From Citroniella saccharovorans (GTDB lineage Bacteria > Bacillota > Clostridia > Tissierellales > Peptoniphilaceae), in the NCBI RefSeq assembly GCF_035481615.1, contig NZ_JAYKOT010000003.1:1302001-1366000 (forward strand): a DNA stretch of 64,000 nt, read 5' to 3'. Position numbers and translations under genes: made by a program. How positions within the stretch are numbered: position 1 is the first letter of the stretch; each line of letters opens with the position of its first letter. Of this stretch, positions 34,331-43,692 are shown piece after piece. The notes under the pieces are model-generated. The model searched no databases, was not told where the DNA came from, and saw nothing but the letters and a program-made list of their open reading frames with translations.

Positions 34331-36127
34331 TTATCTACCTTCAGTATGCATTGTTTGCCATCCCATAGTTTGGAAGAAGTTTTCTTGTGCTCCAACTACA
34401 TAGAATTTTCTAAATATGTTAGAAATTGAATGGTTGATAGGTGCTATAGCCATATCATCTTTAATAAGAATTTTTTCAGCTTCTTTTAAATCTTTGATTC
34501 TTTCGTCAGCATCTCCACTTGCTTGAGCTTTTTCGATTAATTCATCATATTTTTCGTTCTTATATCCTTGTGATTCATAAGCTGGTGCTTTTGACCATAA
34601 AGTTTCAAGGAAGTTAGATGGATCGTTGAAATCAGCTCCCCATGCTAACCAGCAAATATCAAATTCGCCTGAATTTAACTTAGCTGAGAATGCGTTCCAG
34701 TCGTTATCAGTTACATTTAATTTAATACCTAATTTGCTTTCGATATCTTGTTTAATAAATTCTGACATAAGTCTTGATTTAGGATCATTTGATGAACCTT
34801 CGAATTTAATTTCAAGTTTAGATGGATCTTCTCCAAGACCTGCTTCTTTCATTCCTTCAATTAAAAGAGCCTTAGGGTCTTTAACTTCATCTATAACTTC
34901 TTTAAGAGGGCCTTCGCCGCTTGTATTGAAAGTCTTAGTTTGAAGTTGCATTGTTGGTGGAACAAATGAGTATGCTGGAACAGGGTTTCCGTCCATTGTA
35001 GCATCGATTAATTCTTGTCTATCAAGAGCTACTGCAATTGCTTGTCTTATCTTTGCTGATTTTGAAACAGGAGAATTTTCATTGAAGTTAAATAGTAAAT
35101 ATCCTGTCCATGGATTTTCTCTTCTTGTATAAGTTAATTCTGGATTTTCTTTGAATTGAGCTTGTTTTGAAGGATCTCCAATAGACGCAAAGTCAATTTG
35201 TCCAGTTTCTAGAGCTGTATTGATAGTGTTAGCATCTTGAATAATTTGTGCATGAACTTTGTCTAATAGAACATTTTCAGCATTCCAGAATTCTGGATTT
35301 TTCTTAAATTCTAGACTTGAGTTAACTAACCATGAATCTAAAATGAAAGGTCCGCAAGATGGAGTGTTTTCAGGTGCTGTAGCATAAAGATCAGCAAATT
35401 GTTTTACCATGTCTTCTCTTTGTGGGAAATATGTTCTCATAATAACTAAGTCTAGGAAATATCCAAATGGTTTTTCAAGAGTAATTTCTAGAGTCTTTTC
35501 ATCAAGAGCCTTAACTCCTAATTCTTCAACTGGTTTGTCACCCTTGTTTACAGCTTCTCCATTCTTAATAGGATAAATTGTATTTGCAAAAGGTGAAGCA
35601 GTATTAGGATCAGCTGATCTCTTGATACCAAATTCATAGTCTTTTGCAGTAACAGGTGTTCCGTCTGACCATTTGTTATCATTTAATTTGAAAGTCCAAA
35701 CTAATCCGTCTTCTGAAGTTTCCCAAGAAGCAGCTCCTGCAGGAACATAATCAGCTACAGCTGGATCATCTTTATTTTGAGCAATACGAACAAGTGGTTC
35801 TAATGTATTTAATAGAACTGTATTACCATACATATCAGATCCCTTTGATGGGTCTAAAGTGTTAGGTTGAGCGTCAATTAAAACATTTAGGAATTGATCC
35901 TTATCTGGTGTTCCAGTAGGTTGTTTCTTATCCCCACTTGTGTTATCTGCTGTATTATCATCACCAGCAGGCTCTTCTGTTTTATTAGTGTCATCTTTTT
36001 TGTTTTCATCTGTTGTTTGAGTTTTGTTTTCAGTATCAGATGGTTTATTTTCTTTATTACAAGCTACAAGTCCAAAAACCATAACCATAGCAGCTAATAA
36101 TAAAGCTAAAATTCTTTTAGTTTTCAT
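34331..36127 (-). CDS. oppA: Oligopeptide-binding lipoprotein OppA
   Basis: The product is 598 residues, family SBP_bac_5. The signal ends VFGLVAC (Cys at 23), followed by a disordered Asn/Asp/Thr/Lys linker (about 25-75). The binding domain begins LNVLIDAQPNTLDPSKGSD. WTFKLNDNKWSDGTPVTAKDYEFG near 145 is the family signature. It captures extracellular peptides for OppBCDF. GGAGGGAG precedes the start, and a 12-base palindrome lies in the leader. Confidence 0.96.
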   Translation of the reverse strand: MKTKRILALLLAAMVMVFGLVACNKENKPSDTENKTQTTDENKKDDTNKTEEPAGDDNTADNTSGDKKQPTGTPDKDQFLNVLIDAQPNTLDPSKGSDMYGNTVLLNTLEPLVRIAQNKDDPAVADYVPAGAASWETSEDGLVWTFKLNDNKWSDGTPVTAKDYEFGIKRSADPNTASPFANTIYPIKNGEAVNKGDKPVEELGVKALDEKTLEITLEKPFGYFLDLVIMRTYFPQREDMVKQFADLYATAPENTPSCGPFILDSWLVNSSLEFKKNPEFWNAENVLLDKVHAQIIQDANTINTALETGQIDFASIGDPSKQAQFKENPELTYTRRENPWTGYLLFNFNENSPVSKSAKIRQAIAVALDRQELIDATMDGNPVPAYSFVPPTMQLQTKTFNTSGEGPLKEVIDEVKDPKALLIEGMKEAGLGEDPSKLEIKFEGSSNDPKSRLMSEFIKQDIESKLGIKLNVTDNDWNAFSAKLNSGEFDICWLAWGADFNDPSNFLETLWSKAPAYESQGYKNEKYDELIEKAQASGDADERIKDLKEAEKILIKDDMAIAPINHSISNIFRKFYVVGAQENFFQTMGWQTMHTEGR

Positions 36128-36147
36128 TTAAAAACTCCCTCCTTAAA

Positions 36148-36159
36148 ATTAACGTTAAT
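36148..36159. promoter_or_regulatory. Perfect 12-base palindrome in the oppA leader
   Basis: ATTAACGTTAAT lies just upstream of the oppA ribosome binding site. It could be an operator for nutrient control, but matches no regulator site that I can name with confidence. Confidence 0.3.
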
Positions 36160-36699
36160 AGATAAAAACTATTTCCCAAAATTTTTATCCCTTACGTTCA
36201 GTTACTTATTTTATATCATAAACTAACAATATGCAAATTCTAGAATTTTTTAATAAAATGAAATTCCTTTTCCCGATTGATATTTTAATAACTTTAAGAT
36301 CATAATTCAAAAAGTAAAGATTTTTTATCATCCTCTATTTTATAATGTTTGTTGAAATTTTTATTATTTAAATTTAATTTAAATAGTAATTTAAGATAAA
36401 AAAAATATTTTCCCAAATTTATTTTTTAAAATTATTGTCTTTTCTGAATATAAAATAATAGTTAAAAAATCTTTAGTATTTTATTCATTGTATATTTTTA
36501 TTATAATTTATAGAATATTTTATTATTGCATAGTATATTTGATAATTTAGAGATCAAATGTTACAAAATAGTTAAAAACAATAATTTTAAGGTCAAATTT
36601 ATTAATAATTTTACATTTTTTGCACATATTTTTTCAAGAATTAGAAAATATTAAATTTTTGTAACATTTATTAGTTTTTGTTTATATAGGTCATATCTG

Positions 36700-36708
36700 T
36701 GGTATAAT
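36700..36708 (+). promoter_or_regulatory. Extended -10 promoter of the ABC exporter genes
   Basis: TG, one base, then TATAAT, about 20 nt before the ATG of the ATPase gene. The -35 (TTGTTT) is weak and spaced at 19. Confidence 0.5.
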
Positions 36709-36729
36709 TATTAAAAAGGAGGTTGTAAA

Positions 36730-37431
36730 ATGCCTTATATAGAAGTAAAAAACATATCAAAAATATATAAAATGGGAGAAACTGAAATTGTAGCTAATGA
36801 TAATATTAGTTTTGAGATAGAAAAAGGTGAACTAACAATAATTGTTGGCCCTTCAGGTGCAGGTAAATCAACTGTATTAAACCTACTAGGAGGTATGGAT
36901 ACGCCAAGTCTAGGAGAAATTTTTGTAGATGGGAAAGAAATTTCAAAACTAAATGATAGGGCCCTTACTAAATATAGAAGAGAAGATGTGGGTTTTGTTT
37001 TTCAATTTTATAACCTTGTTCCTAATCTAACTGCTCTTGAAAATGTTGAACTTGCTTCACAAATTGTTTCTGATGCAAAGGATCCTATGGAAACTTTAGA
37101 AAAAGTTGGCTTAAAGGATAGGGTTAATAATTTTCCTTCACAGCTTTCTGGTGGAGAGCAGCAAAGGGTTTCTATTGCAAGGGCAATAGCGAAATCTCCA
37201 AAAATTCTTTTATGCGATGAACCAACAGGAGCTCTAGATTATACTACTGGCAAGGAAGTTTTAAAGCTGCTTCAAGACCAATCTAGAATTTATGGCTCAA
37301 CTGTTATTATAATCACTCACAACAAGGCAATTGCTCCTATTGCAGATAGAATTATTGAAATAAATGATGCTAAGATTAGAGATATTAAGATTAATAAAAA
37401 ATTAAAAGATATAGAAGATATAGAATGGTAG
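36730..37431 (+). CDS. ABC transporter ATP-binding protein (LolD/MacB-like)
   Basis: This is a 233-residue ATPase. Walker A GPSGAGKSTVLNLLGGMD near 38, Q-loop FVFQFYNLVPNLTALENV near 88, signature QLSGGEQQRVSIARAI near 138 and Walker B ILLCDEPTGALD near 160 are present. This group works with FtsX-type permeases as mechanotransmission ABC systems that act on the cell surface rather than moving a substrate through a pore. GGAGG precedes the ATG. The permease gene follows after 6 nt. Confidence 0.94.
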   Translation: MPYIEVKNISKIYKMGETEIVANDNISFEIEKGELTIIVGPSGAGKSTVLNLLGGMDTPSLGEIFVDGKEISKLNDRALTKYRREDVGFVFQFYNLVPNLTALENVELASQIVSDAKDPMETLEKVGLKDRVNNFPSQLSGGEQQRVSIARAIAKSPKILLCDEPTGALDYTTGKEVLKLLQDQSRIYGSTVIIITHNKAIAPIADRIIEINDAKIRDIKINKKLKDIEDIEW

Positions 37432-37437
37432 GTAAAA

Positions 37438-40400
37438 ATGAAAAAAGCATTAAAAACTGAAACCATAAGAGAGATTTTTAAGTCTAAAACTAGGTTTATA
37501 TCTTTATTTGCTATGGTTCTACTTGGTGCTTTAGTTGTTGTTGGTCTATTTATTACAGGCGAAAATATGAGACTGAGTCTGGACCGATATCTTATAGAGC
37601 ATAATGAACCTGATATAACTTTAACTCAAACCTACTCCTTTAATAATGAGGATGAAGAAATACTAAAGAGTTTTGATGAAGCTAAAAATATTTCTCTAGG
37701 TAGATTTGTGGATGTAAAGATAATGGATACAGAAAATATGATTAGGCTTTATTCTTATGAAAAAGATTCTATTAAATATGAAATTAAAGAAGGAAGGATG
37801 CCAGAAGCTAAAAATGAAATTGCTATTGACTATAATAGTAATTTTGACATAAATATTGGAGATAATTTAAATCTTGAATATTTTGAAATTCAAAAAAATG
37901 ACAAGCCTCTAAATAGGACTGAATATAAAGTTGTAGGAAAGGTCTTGTCCCCTGAAAATCTATCTGTATTTATAAAAAATTCTTCCATATTTGGAAAGGG
38001 AGAAGTTGATGCTTTTGGCGTAATTTCTGGAGAAAATTTTGCAAATGAGGGTTTTGAAATAGCTAGAATTTACTTAAAAAAAGATTTTTCTTCCAAAATC
38101 TCAGATGAGTATAGAAATTATACAAATGATGAAAAAGAGAAACTTTCTAATCTTTTTTCCCATAGGCCTAAAGATAGACTCAAAGAAATAAAAGATGAAT
38201 TATTCCAAGAAACTCAAAAAAACGAAAAAAAACTTGAAGATGCTAAAAAAACAATTGAGGATAATAGGAAAAAACTTCAGGATGCAGCTAGTGATTTGGA
38301 AGCTGGATTTAAAGAATATGAAGATAATAAAAATGACTTTGATAAAAAAATATTAGAAGCTAAAGATAAAATTTCAAATGAGGAAAAAAAGCTTATAGAT
38401 GGAGAAAAGAAGTTAAAAAATGGGGAAAAAGAACTTTTAGAAAATAGGCAAAAGGCTGATAAAGAATTTTCTGATGCTGAAGAAAAGCTTAAAGAAGGAA
38501 AGATAAAACTTGATGATGGAGAAAAGGAATATTTAGATGGTCTTAAAAAACTGGTCGATGGTAAAAATCTCCTTGAAACAGAGAAGAAAAAGGCCTTTAG
38601 TAAGCTGGATTCAGCAAAAAAAGATCTTGAAGCTGGAGAAAAAAAGTATCAAGATGGGCTTATAGAATATGAAAATGGAAAAAGAGAATTTGATGAGAAA
38701 ATAGCTAGTGCTGAAAATGAAATTATTTCATCACAAAATAAACTCGATTCAGCTAAGACTGAAATAGAAAAGGCCAAAGCTGAGATTGAAAGTAAAGAGG
38801 CTTATTTAAATCAAAAGGAAAAAGAATTAGAAGCTGGAGAAAAAGCTTTAAGTGAAAATGAACCTATAATAGAGAACTTAAGGTCTTCTGTCCTTCCTGA
38901 TCTAGAAAATAAATTAGTTAATCTTTCTAAAAATATCGATAGCTTAAAATCTCAAATCGAGGCGTTAAAGTCTCAATTAGGTAGTGAAACTGACCCCATA
39001 AAAATAGCAGAAATCAAAGCAAAAATTGAAGCTTTAGAGGCTAAAGTTAATGAGTTAACAAAAGCAAAAGCTGAGCTTGAAAAAAATATAAGTGAAATAA
39101 AAACTAAAATTTTAGAATTCGATCAAGCTAAAGCTAAACTTATAGAAGCTAGAGAAGAATTAAATGAAGGAAAAAAAGCTCTTGAGGAAGCTAAAATTAA
39201 ATTAAAAGCATATGAAGATGACTACCAAGATGGTCTTATAAAGCTAGAAGCAGGCAAAAAAAGACTCGAGAAGGAAAAAAAGGCTGGAGAAGAAAAATTA
39301 AAAAATGCTAAGCTAAAATTAGATAGGGCTAAGGAAGAGTTAGATAGAGGAAAAGCTGAGCTAGATGGAGGCTATAAGACAATAGAAGAAAAATTTAAGC
39401 CTGAAGAAGATAAGCTTAGAGAATCTGAAATAAAACTTCAAAATGCTAAAGATAATCTAGAAAAGGGTAAAAAAGAATATCTTGATTCTTATAAAAAATT
39501 AAGTAGCGAAAAAGAAAGTGCTTATAAAAAATTAGCGGATGGTGAAAAAGAGCTTAAAGAATCTAGAAAAAAACTCGAAGATGGAAAAAGCAAAATAAAA
39601 GATGCTAAGCTTGAACTTAAGAAAAATGAAGATGAAGGCAATACAAAGCTTCATGATGCATATAAAAAACTTCTTGATGGTCAAAAAGAGCTAGAAGAAA
39701 ATTATGATAAGTTCAACAAAGAAGTTTCTGAAAAAAATGATGATATAGAAAAAGGCGAAGAAGATATAAAAGATGCAAAGAAATCTATATCTAAATTAAA
39801 TACGCCAAAATATAGAATTAATACTATTAATGATGACCATGCTATAAATATTTATAGAACTAATGCCGCAAGGATGGATCTACTTTCCATGATATTTCCT
39901 GTGTTTTTCTATCTTATAGCTATGCTTGTTACAACAACTACTATGAAGAGAATGGTTGAAAAAGATAGGCAGCAAATTGGTATTAAAAAAGCTCTTGGCT
40001 TTACAAATAGAGAAATTTCATACAAGTATCTAATTTATGGGCTTATATCAAGTATTCTAGGATCATTAGTTGGAATCTATCTAGCCCACAGCCTTATTAC
40101 GAAAATTATTTTTAAGGCCTACTCATCAGGATATGTAGTTGATACAATGAAGGACAAGTTTTATCCCCTATATTCAATACTGGCTTTTGTACTTTCAATT
40201 TCTTTAATTTTATTAACTATAAAAATAACCTTAAATAGTTCATTAAAAGAAAATGCTGCAAGTCTTCTAAGACCGAAGGCTCCAAAAGGCGGAACTAGAA
40301 TATTCTTAGAAAAAATAAAACCAATTTGGTCAAAACTAAACTTCTTAACAAAAGTAACCTATAGGAACCTATTTAGATATAAGGGTAGAATGGTTATGAC

Positions 40401-41472
40401 AATAGTTGGCGTTGCCGGATGTTTTGCCCTTATATATATGGGAATTGGAATAAAAGATTCAGTATCTAACATCTTTCCTGTACAATTTGATGAGCTTTTA
40501 AAATATGACCTAAATGTAATCATAAATGATGACTTAGATAAGGGTTATTTAGAAAAAGTTGAGAGAGAACTCGCAAAAAAAGATTCAGTAAGCTCTTATA
40601 TTGATATTAGATTTAAACTTGGAGAAATAAGTAGAGGTAAAGAACCAGATCTAAATGTATTTATAATGTCAGCAAATGATGAAAAAAAATTTGAAAATTT
40701 TGTTACACTTAGAGAAAAAGATGGAAATAAACTTTCTTTAACAGATGAAGAAATTATCCTTTCAGAAAAGCTTAAAAAAATTATTCCAAATAAAGAATAT
40801 CTAGACTATGAAGATACAGATGGAGAAAATAGAAAATTAAATATTGATAAAACAACGGAAAACTATATTGGAAATTATATCTACTTGTCAAAAGAAAAGT
40901 ATAATGAAATATATGGCGATGAAAAATCAAATTCAATTTTAGTAAAGCTGAATAATATATCAAATGAAGAAAGAACAGAACTTATATCAAGTATAATAAA
41001 TACTGAAGGAGTTCAATCAGTTTTGGACCTAAGTAAAACTGGTTCAAATATAAGTGCCCTATTAGATGCTATAAATTCAGTTGTTGGTGTAATACTTGTA
41101 GTTTCTTCAATTCTTGCTATTGTAGTATTGTTTAACCTAACAAATATAAATATAGAAGAAAGAATAACAGAACTTTCTACAATAAAAGTTCTAGGATTTT
41201 ATTCAGAAGAAGTCACAGCTTATATTTATAGAGAAGCAGGAATCTTAACCCTTGTTGGCTTAATTTTAGGCTACGGACTAGGTAGAGCCTTGCACTGGTT
41301 TATAATTACTATTATTGTTCCAGATGATGTAATGCTATATCATAGGGTATTTACAAGTAATTTTATAATAACCACCTTGTTCACCATCTCCTTATCTTTT
41401 ATAGTTATGATCATTATGCACTTTAAACTTAAAAATGTAGATATGGTTGAAGCTCTTAAATCGGGAGAGTAA
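37438..41472 (+). CDS. Giant FtsX-type ABC permease with extracellular coiled coil
   Basis: This is a 1344-residue membrane protein. The first membrane helix (FISLFAMVLLGALVVVGLFI) is near residue 20. A soluble domain follows at about 45-240, then an unbroken charged coiled coil of about 535 residues (about 250-785) with recurring blocks such as KKLEDGKSKIKDAKLEL and LDGEKEYLDG. FtsX helices lie at about 815-940, a second helix and soluble domain follow from about 980, and three C-terminal helices at about 1205-1335. The C-terminal EALKSGE ending is typical. The coiled coil would project outside the membrane, perhaps into the cell wall. It is probably a MacB-fold system; the ligand is unknown. 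Confidence 0.9.
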   Translation: MKKALKTETIREIFKSKTRFISLFAMVLLGALVVVGLFITGENMRLSLDRYLIEHNEPDITLTQTYSFNNEDEEILKSFDEAKNISLGRFVDVKIMDTENMIRLYSYEKDSIKYEIKEGRMPEAKNEIAIDYNSNFDINIGDNLNLEYFEIQKNDKPLNRTEYKVVGKVLSPENLSVFIKNSSIFGKGEVDAFGVISGENFANEGFEIARIYLKKDFSSKISDEYRNYTNDEKEKLSNLFSHRPKDRLKEIKDELFQETQKNEKKLEDAKKTIEDNRKKLQDAASDLEAGFKEYEDNKNDFDKKILEAKDKISNEEKKLIDGEKKLKNGEKELLENRQKADKEFSDAEEKLKEGKIKLDDGEKEYLDGLKKLVDGKNLLETEKKKAFSKLDSAKKDLEAGEKKYQDGLIEYENGKREFDEKIASAENEIISSQNKLDSAKTEIEKAKAEIESKEAYLNQKEKELEAGEKALSENEPIIENLRSSVLPDLENKLVNLSKNIDSLKSQIEALKSQLGSETDPIKIAEIKAKIEALEAKVNELTKAKAELEKNISEIKTKILEFDQAKAKLIEAREELNEGKKALEEAKIKLKAYEDDYQDGLIKLEAGKKRLEKEKKAGEEKLKNAKLKLDRAKEELDRGKAELDGGYKTIEEKFKPEEDKLRESEIKLQNAKDNLEKGKKEYLDSYKKLSSEKESAYKKLADGEKELKESRKKLEDGKSKIKDAKLELKKNEDEGNTKLHDAYKKLLDGQKELEENYDKFNKEVSEKNDDIEKGEEDIKDAKKSISKLNTPKYRINTINDDHAINIYRTNAARMDLLSMIFPVFFYLIAMLVTTTTMKRMVEKDRQQIGIKKALGFTNREISYKYLIYGLISSILGSLVGIYLAHSLITKIIFKAYSSGYVVDTMKDKFYPLYSILAFVLSISLILLTIKITLNSSLKENAASLLRPKAPKGGTRIFLEKIKPIWSKLNFLTKVTYRNLFRYKGRMVMTIVGVAGCFALIYMGIGIKDSVSNIFPVQFDELLKYDLNVIINDDLDKGYLEKVERELAKKDSVSSYIDIRFKLGEISRGKEPDLNVFIMSANDEKKFENFVTLREKDGNKLSLTDEEIILSEKLKKIIPNKEYLDYEDTDGENRKLNIDKTTENYIGNYIYLSKEKYNEIYGDEKSNSILVKLNNISNEERTELISSIINTEGVQSVLDLSKTGSNISALLDAINSVVGVILVVSSILAIVVLFNLTNINIEERITELSTIKVLGFYSEEVTAYIYREAGILTLVGLILGYGLGRALHWFIITIIVPDDVMLYHRVFTSNFIITTLFTISLSFIVMIIMHFKLKNVDMVEALKSGE

Positions 41473-41502
41473 AAAATTTAAAAAACTTAAAATACCATAA
41501 AA

Positions 41503-41573
41503 AAATAAACCCTTATAGGTAAAATATCATGTGAAGATTTTTCTCATTTAGATATTTTTATAAGGGTTTATTT
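41503..41573. terminator. Long two-arm hairpin between convergent genes
   Basis: The outer arms AAATAAACCCTTATA / TATAAGGGTTTATTT are a perfect 15-bp match; inner arms AAAATATC / GATATTTT add 8 bp around a 22-nt loop. It lies between the FtsX-type permease and hemZ and probably terminates both. Confidence 0.65.
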
Positions 41574-41615
41574 ATATTTAGTTTTAAATAGTATATAATT
41601 TTTTAACTAAAAATT

Positions 41616-43076
41616 TTATATTTCAAATAATTCTTCCTTTTTCTTGATAACTTCATTAAATCTTGTCATATATTCTTCTAAAGATCTAAAATTAGAAACT
41701 CTTTCAATCCTATCTTCATCTTTAAAATATACCTTACTCATAGCTGCCATTCCGCATCCAATAATTGACTCCTTATCTTCCATACTAATAATATTATAGT
41801 AGCATTGTTTAAATACCTTTGAGTATCCTATGTTTTCAAAACTTCCCAACATATTTTTTTGCCTATATAAATAATAAGGAAGATAACCATTTTCCTTTGT
41901 AAATTCTAATGAGTAGTTGAACATTTTTCTAATTTCATTAACTCTCTTTTCATCTTCTTTTGTTCTTTTGATTTTACTACCTTTTTTAAATGCAAGATTG
42001 TGAATAGTTAAGTTATCGGGGCTTAATTTTTTTATCTCATTTAAAGTATTCTTAAAGCTATCAAAAGTATCTCCCTCAAGTCCAATTATTAGGTCCATGT
42101 TTATAGTATTAAACCCAATTTGCCTAGCCAATTTAAATTTTTCTACAACATCAGATGGACTATGCCTTCTTAGTGCTTTTTCTAAAGTTAGTTCATTCAT
42201 TGACTGAGGATTTATAGATATTCTATCAATCTTTAGATCATGTAAAACACTTAGCTTTTCTAGGTCAATAGTATCTGGCCTACCTGCCTCTACTGTAAAT
42301 TCCATAATACTTTCTCTAGGATAAACGCTATATATAGTTTTGATTAAATCTTTTAACTGATCCTTATTGAGTGTTGTCGGAGTACCTCCTCCTATATAAA
42401 CAGACTTAATTTTTTTATCCTTAAAAATATTTTTAGAATGAATTATCTCCTCTTTAAGTAAAGCCAAATAATCGTCAATCCTATCTAAATACCTAGAACT
42501 TAAAACTGTTGGAAAAGAACAGTAAAGGCATTTACTAGGGCAAAATGGAATATTAATATAAAGAGAAAATCCTTCTTCATAATTTTTTAAATAGCTATCT
42601 TGATTTTCTTTGATTTCTAGTAGAAGATCACTATTTTTTTCAGATATTTCAAATAAATTCACTAAAAGATTTTTTATTTCGCTTTCATTAAATCCATCTT
42701 TATCAAGCTGGCGGCAAAGTTTAACTGGCCTAATTCCAGTAAGTGTTCCCCATTCCGATTTTTTCCTAAAAGCATCAGATAAAGCTGTGTAGAGGTTCTT
42801 TTTTATTAATTTATATTCAAAATTTGAAATCTTTTGGTATCCTTCAATTTCATCATAATAATTTACATATTCTTTAAAATTATTTTTAGAAGTGTAAAAA
42901 ATAGTCTTAACTTTTTTATTGCCTTTATCCAAAATACTTTCTATAAAGTTTTTACACCTATAGTCCGATTCTTCTTCTACAAAATTAACTGATATTTCGG
43001 GCTCAAAAGATTTAATTAACTCATAAACATCGTGTTCATAGTGATGACCGGTGAGCTTTACATATATACTGTTCAT
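41616..43076 (-). CDS. hemZ: Radical SAM coproporphyrinogen III oxidase-like protein HemZ
   Basis: This is a 486-residue radical SAM enzyme with an N-terminal extension of about 165 residues typical of HemZ. The Fe-S motif is CPSKCLYCSF (CxxxCxxC) near 178. IGGGTPTTL near 228 and MDLIIGLEGD near 330 are HemN-family SAM and substrate motifs. In Bacillus, HemZ is the anaerobic coproporphyrinogen dehydrogenase homolog. No other heme gene is here, so heme synthesis in this organism is not proven. It is followed upstream by the cyclophilin gene after 3 nt. Confidence 0.92.
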   Translation of the reverse strand: MNSIYVKLTGHHYEHDVYELIKSFEPEISVNFVEEESDYRCKNFIESILDKGNKKVKTIFYTSKNNFKEYVNYYDEIEGYQKISNFEYKLIKKNLYTALSDAFRKKSEWGTLTGIRPVKLCRQLDKDGFNESEIKNLLVNLFEISEKNSDLLLEIKENQDSYLKNYEEGFSLYINIPFCPSKCLYCSFPTVLSSRYLDRIDDYLALLKEEIIHSKNIFKDKKIKSVYIGGGTPTTLNKDQLKDLIKTIYSVYPRESIMEFTVEAGRPDTIDLEKLSVLHDLKIDRISINPQSMNELTLEKALRRHSPSDVVEKFKLARQIGFNTINMDLIIGLEGDTFDSFKNTLNEIKKLSPDNLTIHNLAFKKGSKIKRTKEDEKRVNEIRKMFNYSLEFTKENGYLPYYLYRQKNMLGSFENIGYSKVFKQCYYNIISMEDKESIIGCGMAAMSKVYFKDEDRIERVSNFRSLEEYMTRFNEVIKKKEELFEI

Positions 43077-43079
43077 TTC

Positions 43080-43685
43080 CTATAATATTTCTTCTATTTC
43101 TATACTTTCTATTTTAATTTCATCAAGTGGTTTATCATTTGGATCAGTTTCGACTTTAGAGATAGCTTCAGCCACTTCCATTCCTTTTAAAACTCTTCCA
43201 AATACTGTGTGTTTAAAGTCTAACCAGTAACATCCTCCAAACTTTTCATAAGCGTCTATAACATCTTCGCTAAATCCGCCTTCTTCTCCTAGTTTCTTCA
43301 TTTGTTCAATAATTTCTTTTTCTACACTTGACTTTGTAACAATAAAAAATTGAGAACCATTAGTATTTGGTCCGCAATTTGCCATAGAAAGTGAACCATA
43401 GATATTTCTAAAATTTAAATCAAACTCATCTTCAAATTCTTTTCCATAGATTGACTCTCCGCCCATACCTGTTCCGCTTGGATCTCCAGCTTGAATCATA
43501 AAATCTTCTATAACCCTATGAAAAATAATTCCATCATAGTAGCCTTTTTTAGCTAGACCTACAAAATTTTCAACAGTTTTAGGAAATTTATCCTTAAAAA
43601 GTAAAATTTCTATATCTCCAAGTCTAGTTTTAATAGTAGCAACAATATCATTTGTTTTCTTTTCTCTTAATTGTTCTAACATCAA
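43080..43685 (-). CDS. Cyclophilin-type peptidyl-prolyl cis-trans isomerase
   Basis: This is a 201-residue cyclophilin without a signal peptide, so probably cytosolic. The catalytic FHRVIEDFMIQAGDPSGTG (Arg and Phe of the active site) is near 55, and NGSQFFIVT near 108. An insertion of about 30 residues before FGRVLKGMEV is seen in clostridial members. It speeds proline isomerisation in protein folding. It lies in a minus-strand run with hemZ and the phosphodiesterase gene. Confidence 0.94.
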   Translation of the reverse strand: MMLEQLREKKTNDIVATIKTRLGDIEILLFKDKFPKTVENFVGLAKKGYYDGIIFHRVIEDFMIQAGDPSGTGMGGESIYGKEFEDEFDLNFRNIYGSLSMANCGPNTNGSQFFIVTKSSVEKEIIEQMKKLGEEGGFSEDVIDAYEKFGGCYWLDFKHTVFGRVLKGMEVAEAISKVETDPNDKPLDEIKIESIEIEEIL

Positions 43686-43692
43686 TTTCTCC

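Larger units (their letters stand above)
36128..36729. other. AT-rich divergent intergenic region, oppA / ABC exporter
   Basis: About 600 bases, strongly AT-rich. It holds the oppA leader with the perfect palindrome ATTAACGTTAAT (36148-36159), a possible minus-strand promoter near 36200-36230 (TTGCAT/TATAAA), and an extended -10 element (TG-G-TATAAT, 36700-36708) for the plus-strand ABC genes. No coding frame is supported. Confidence 0.5.

Noticed and set aside
34626..34943. 105-codon plus-strand frame opposite oppA
   Set aside because: It is a shadow of a well-conserved gene, with no ribosome binding site or domain.
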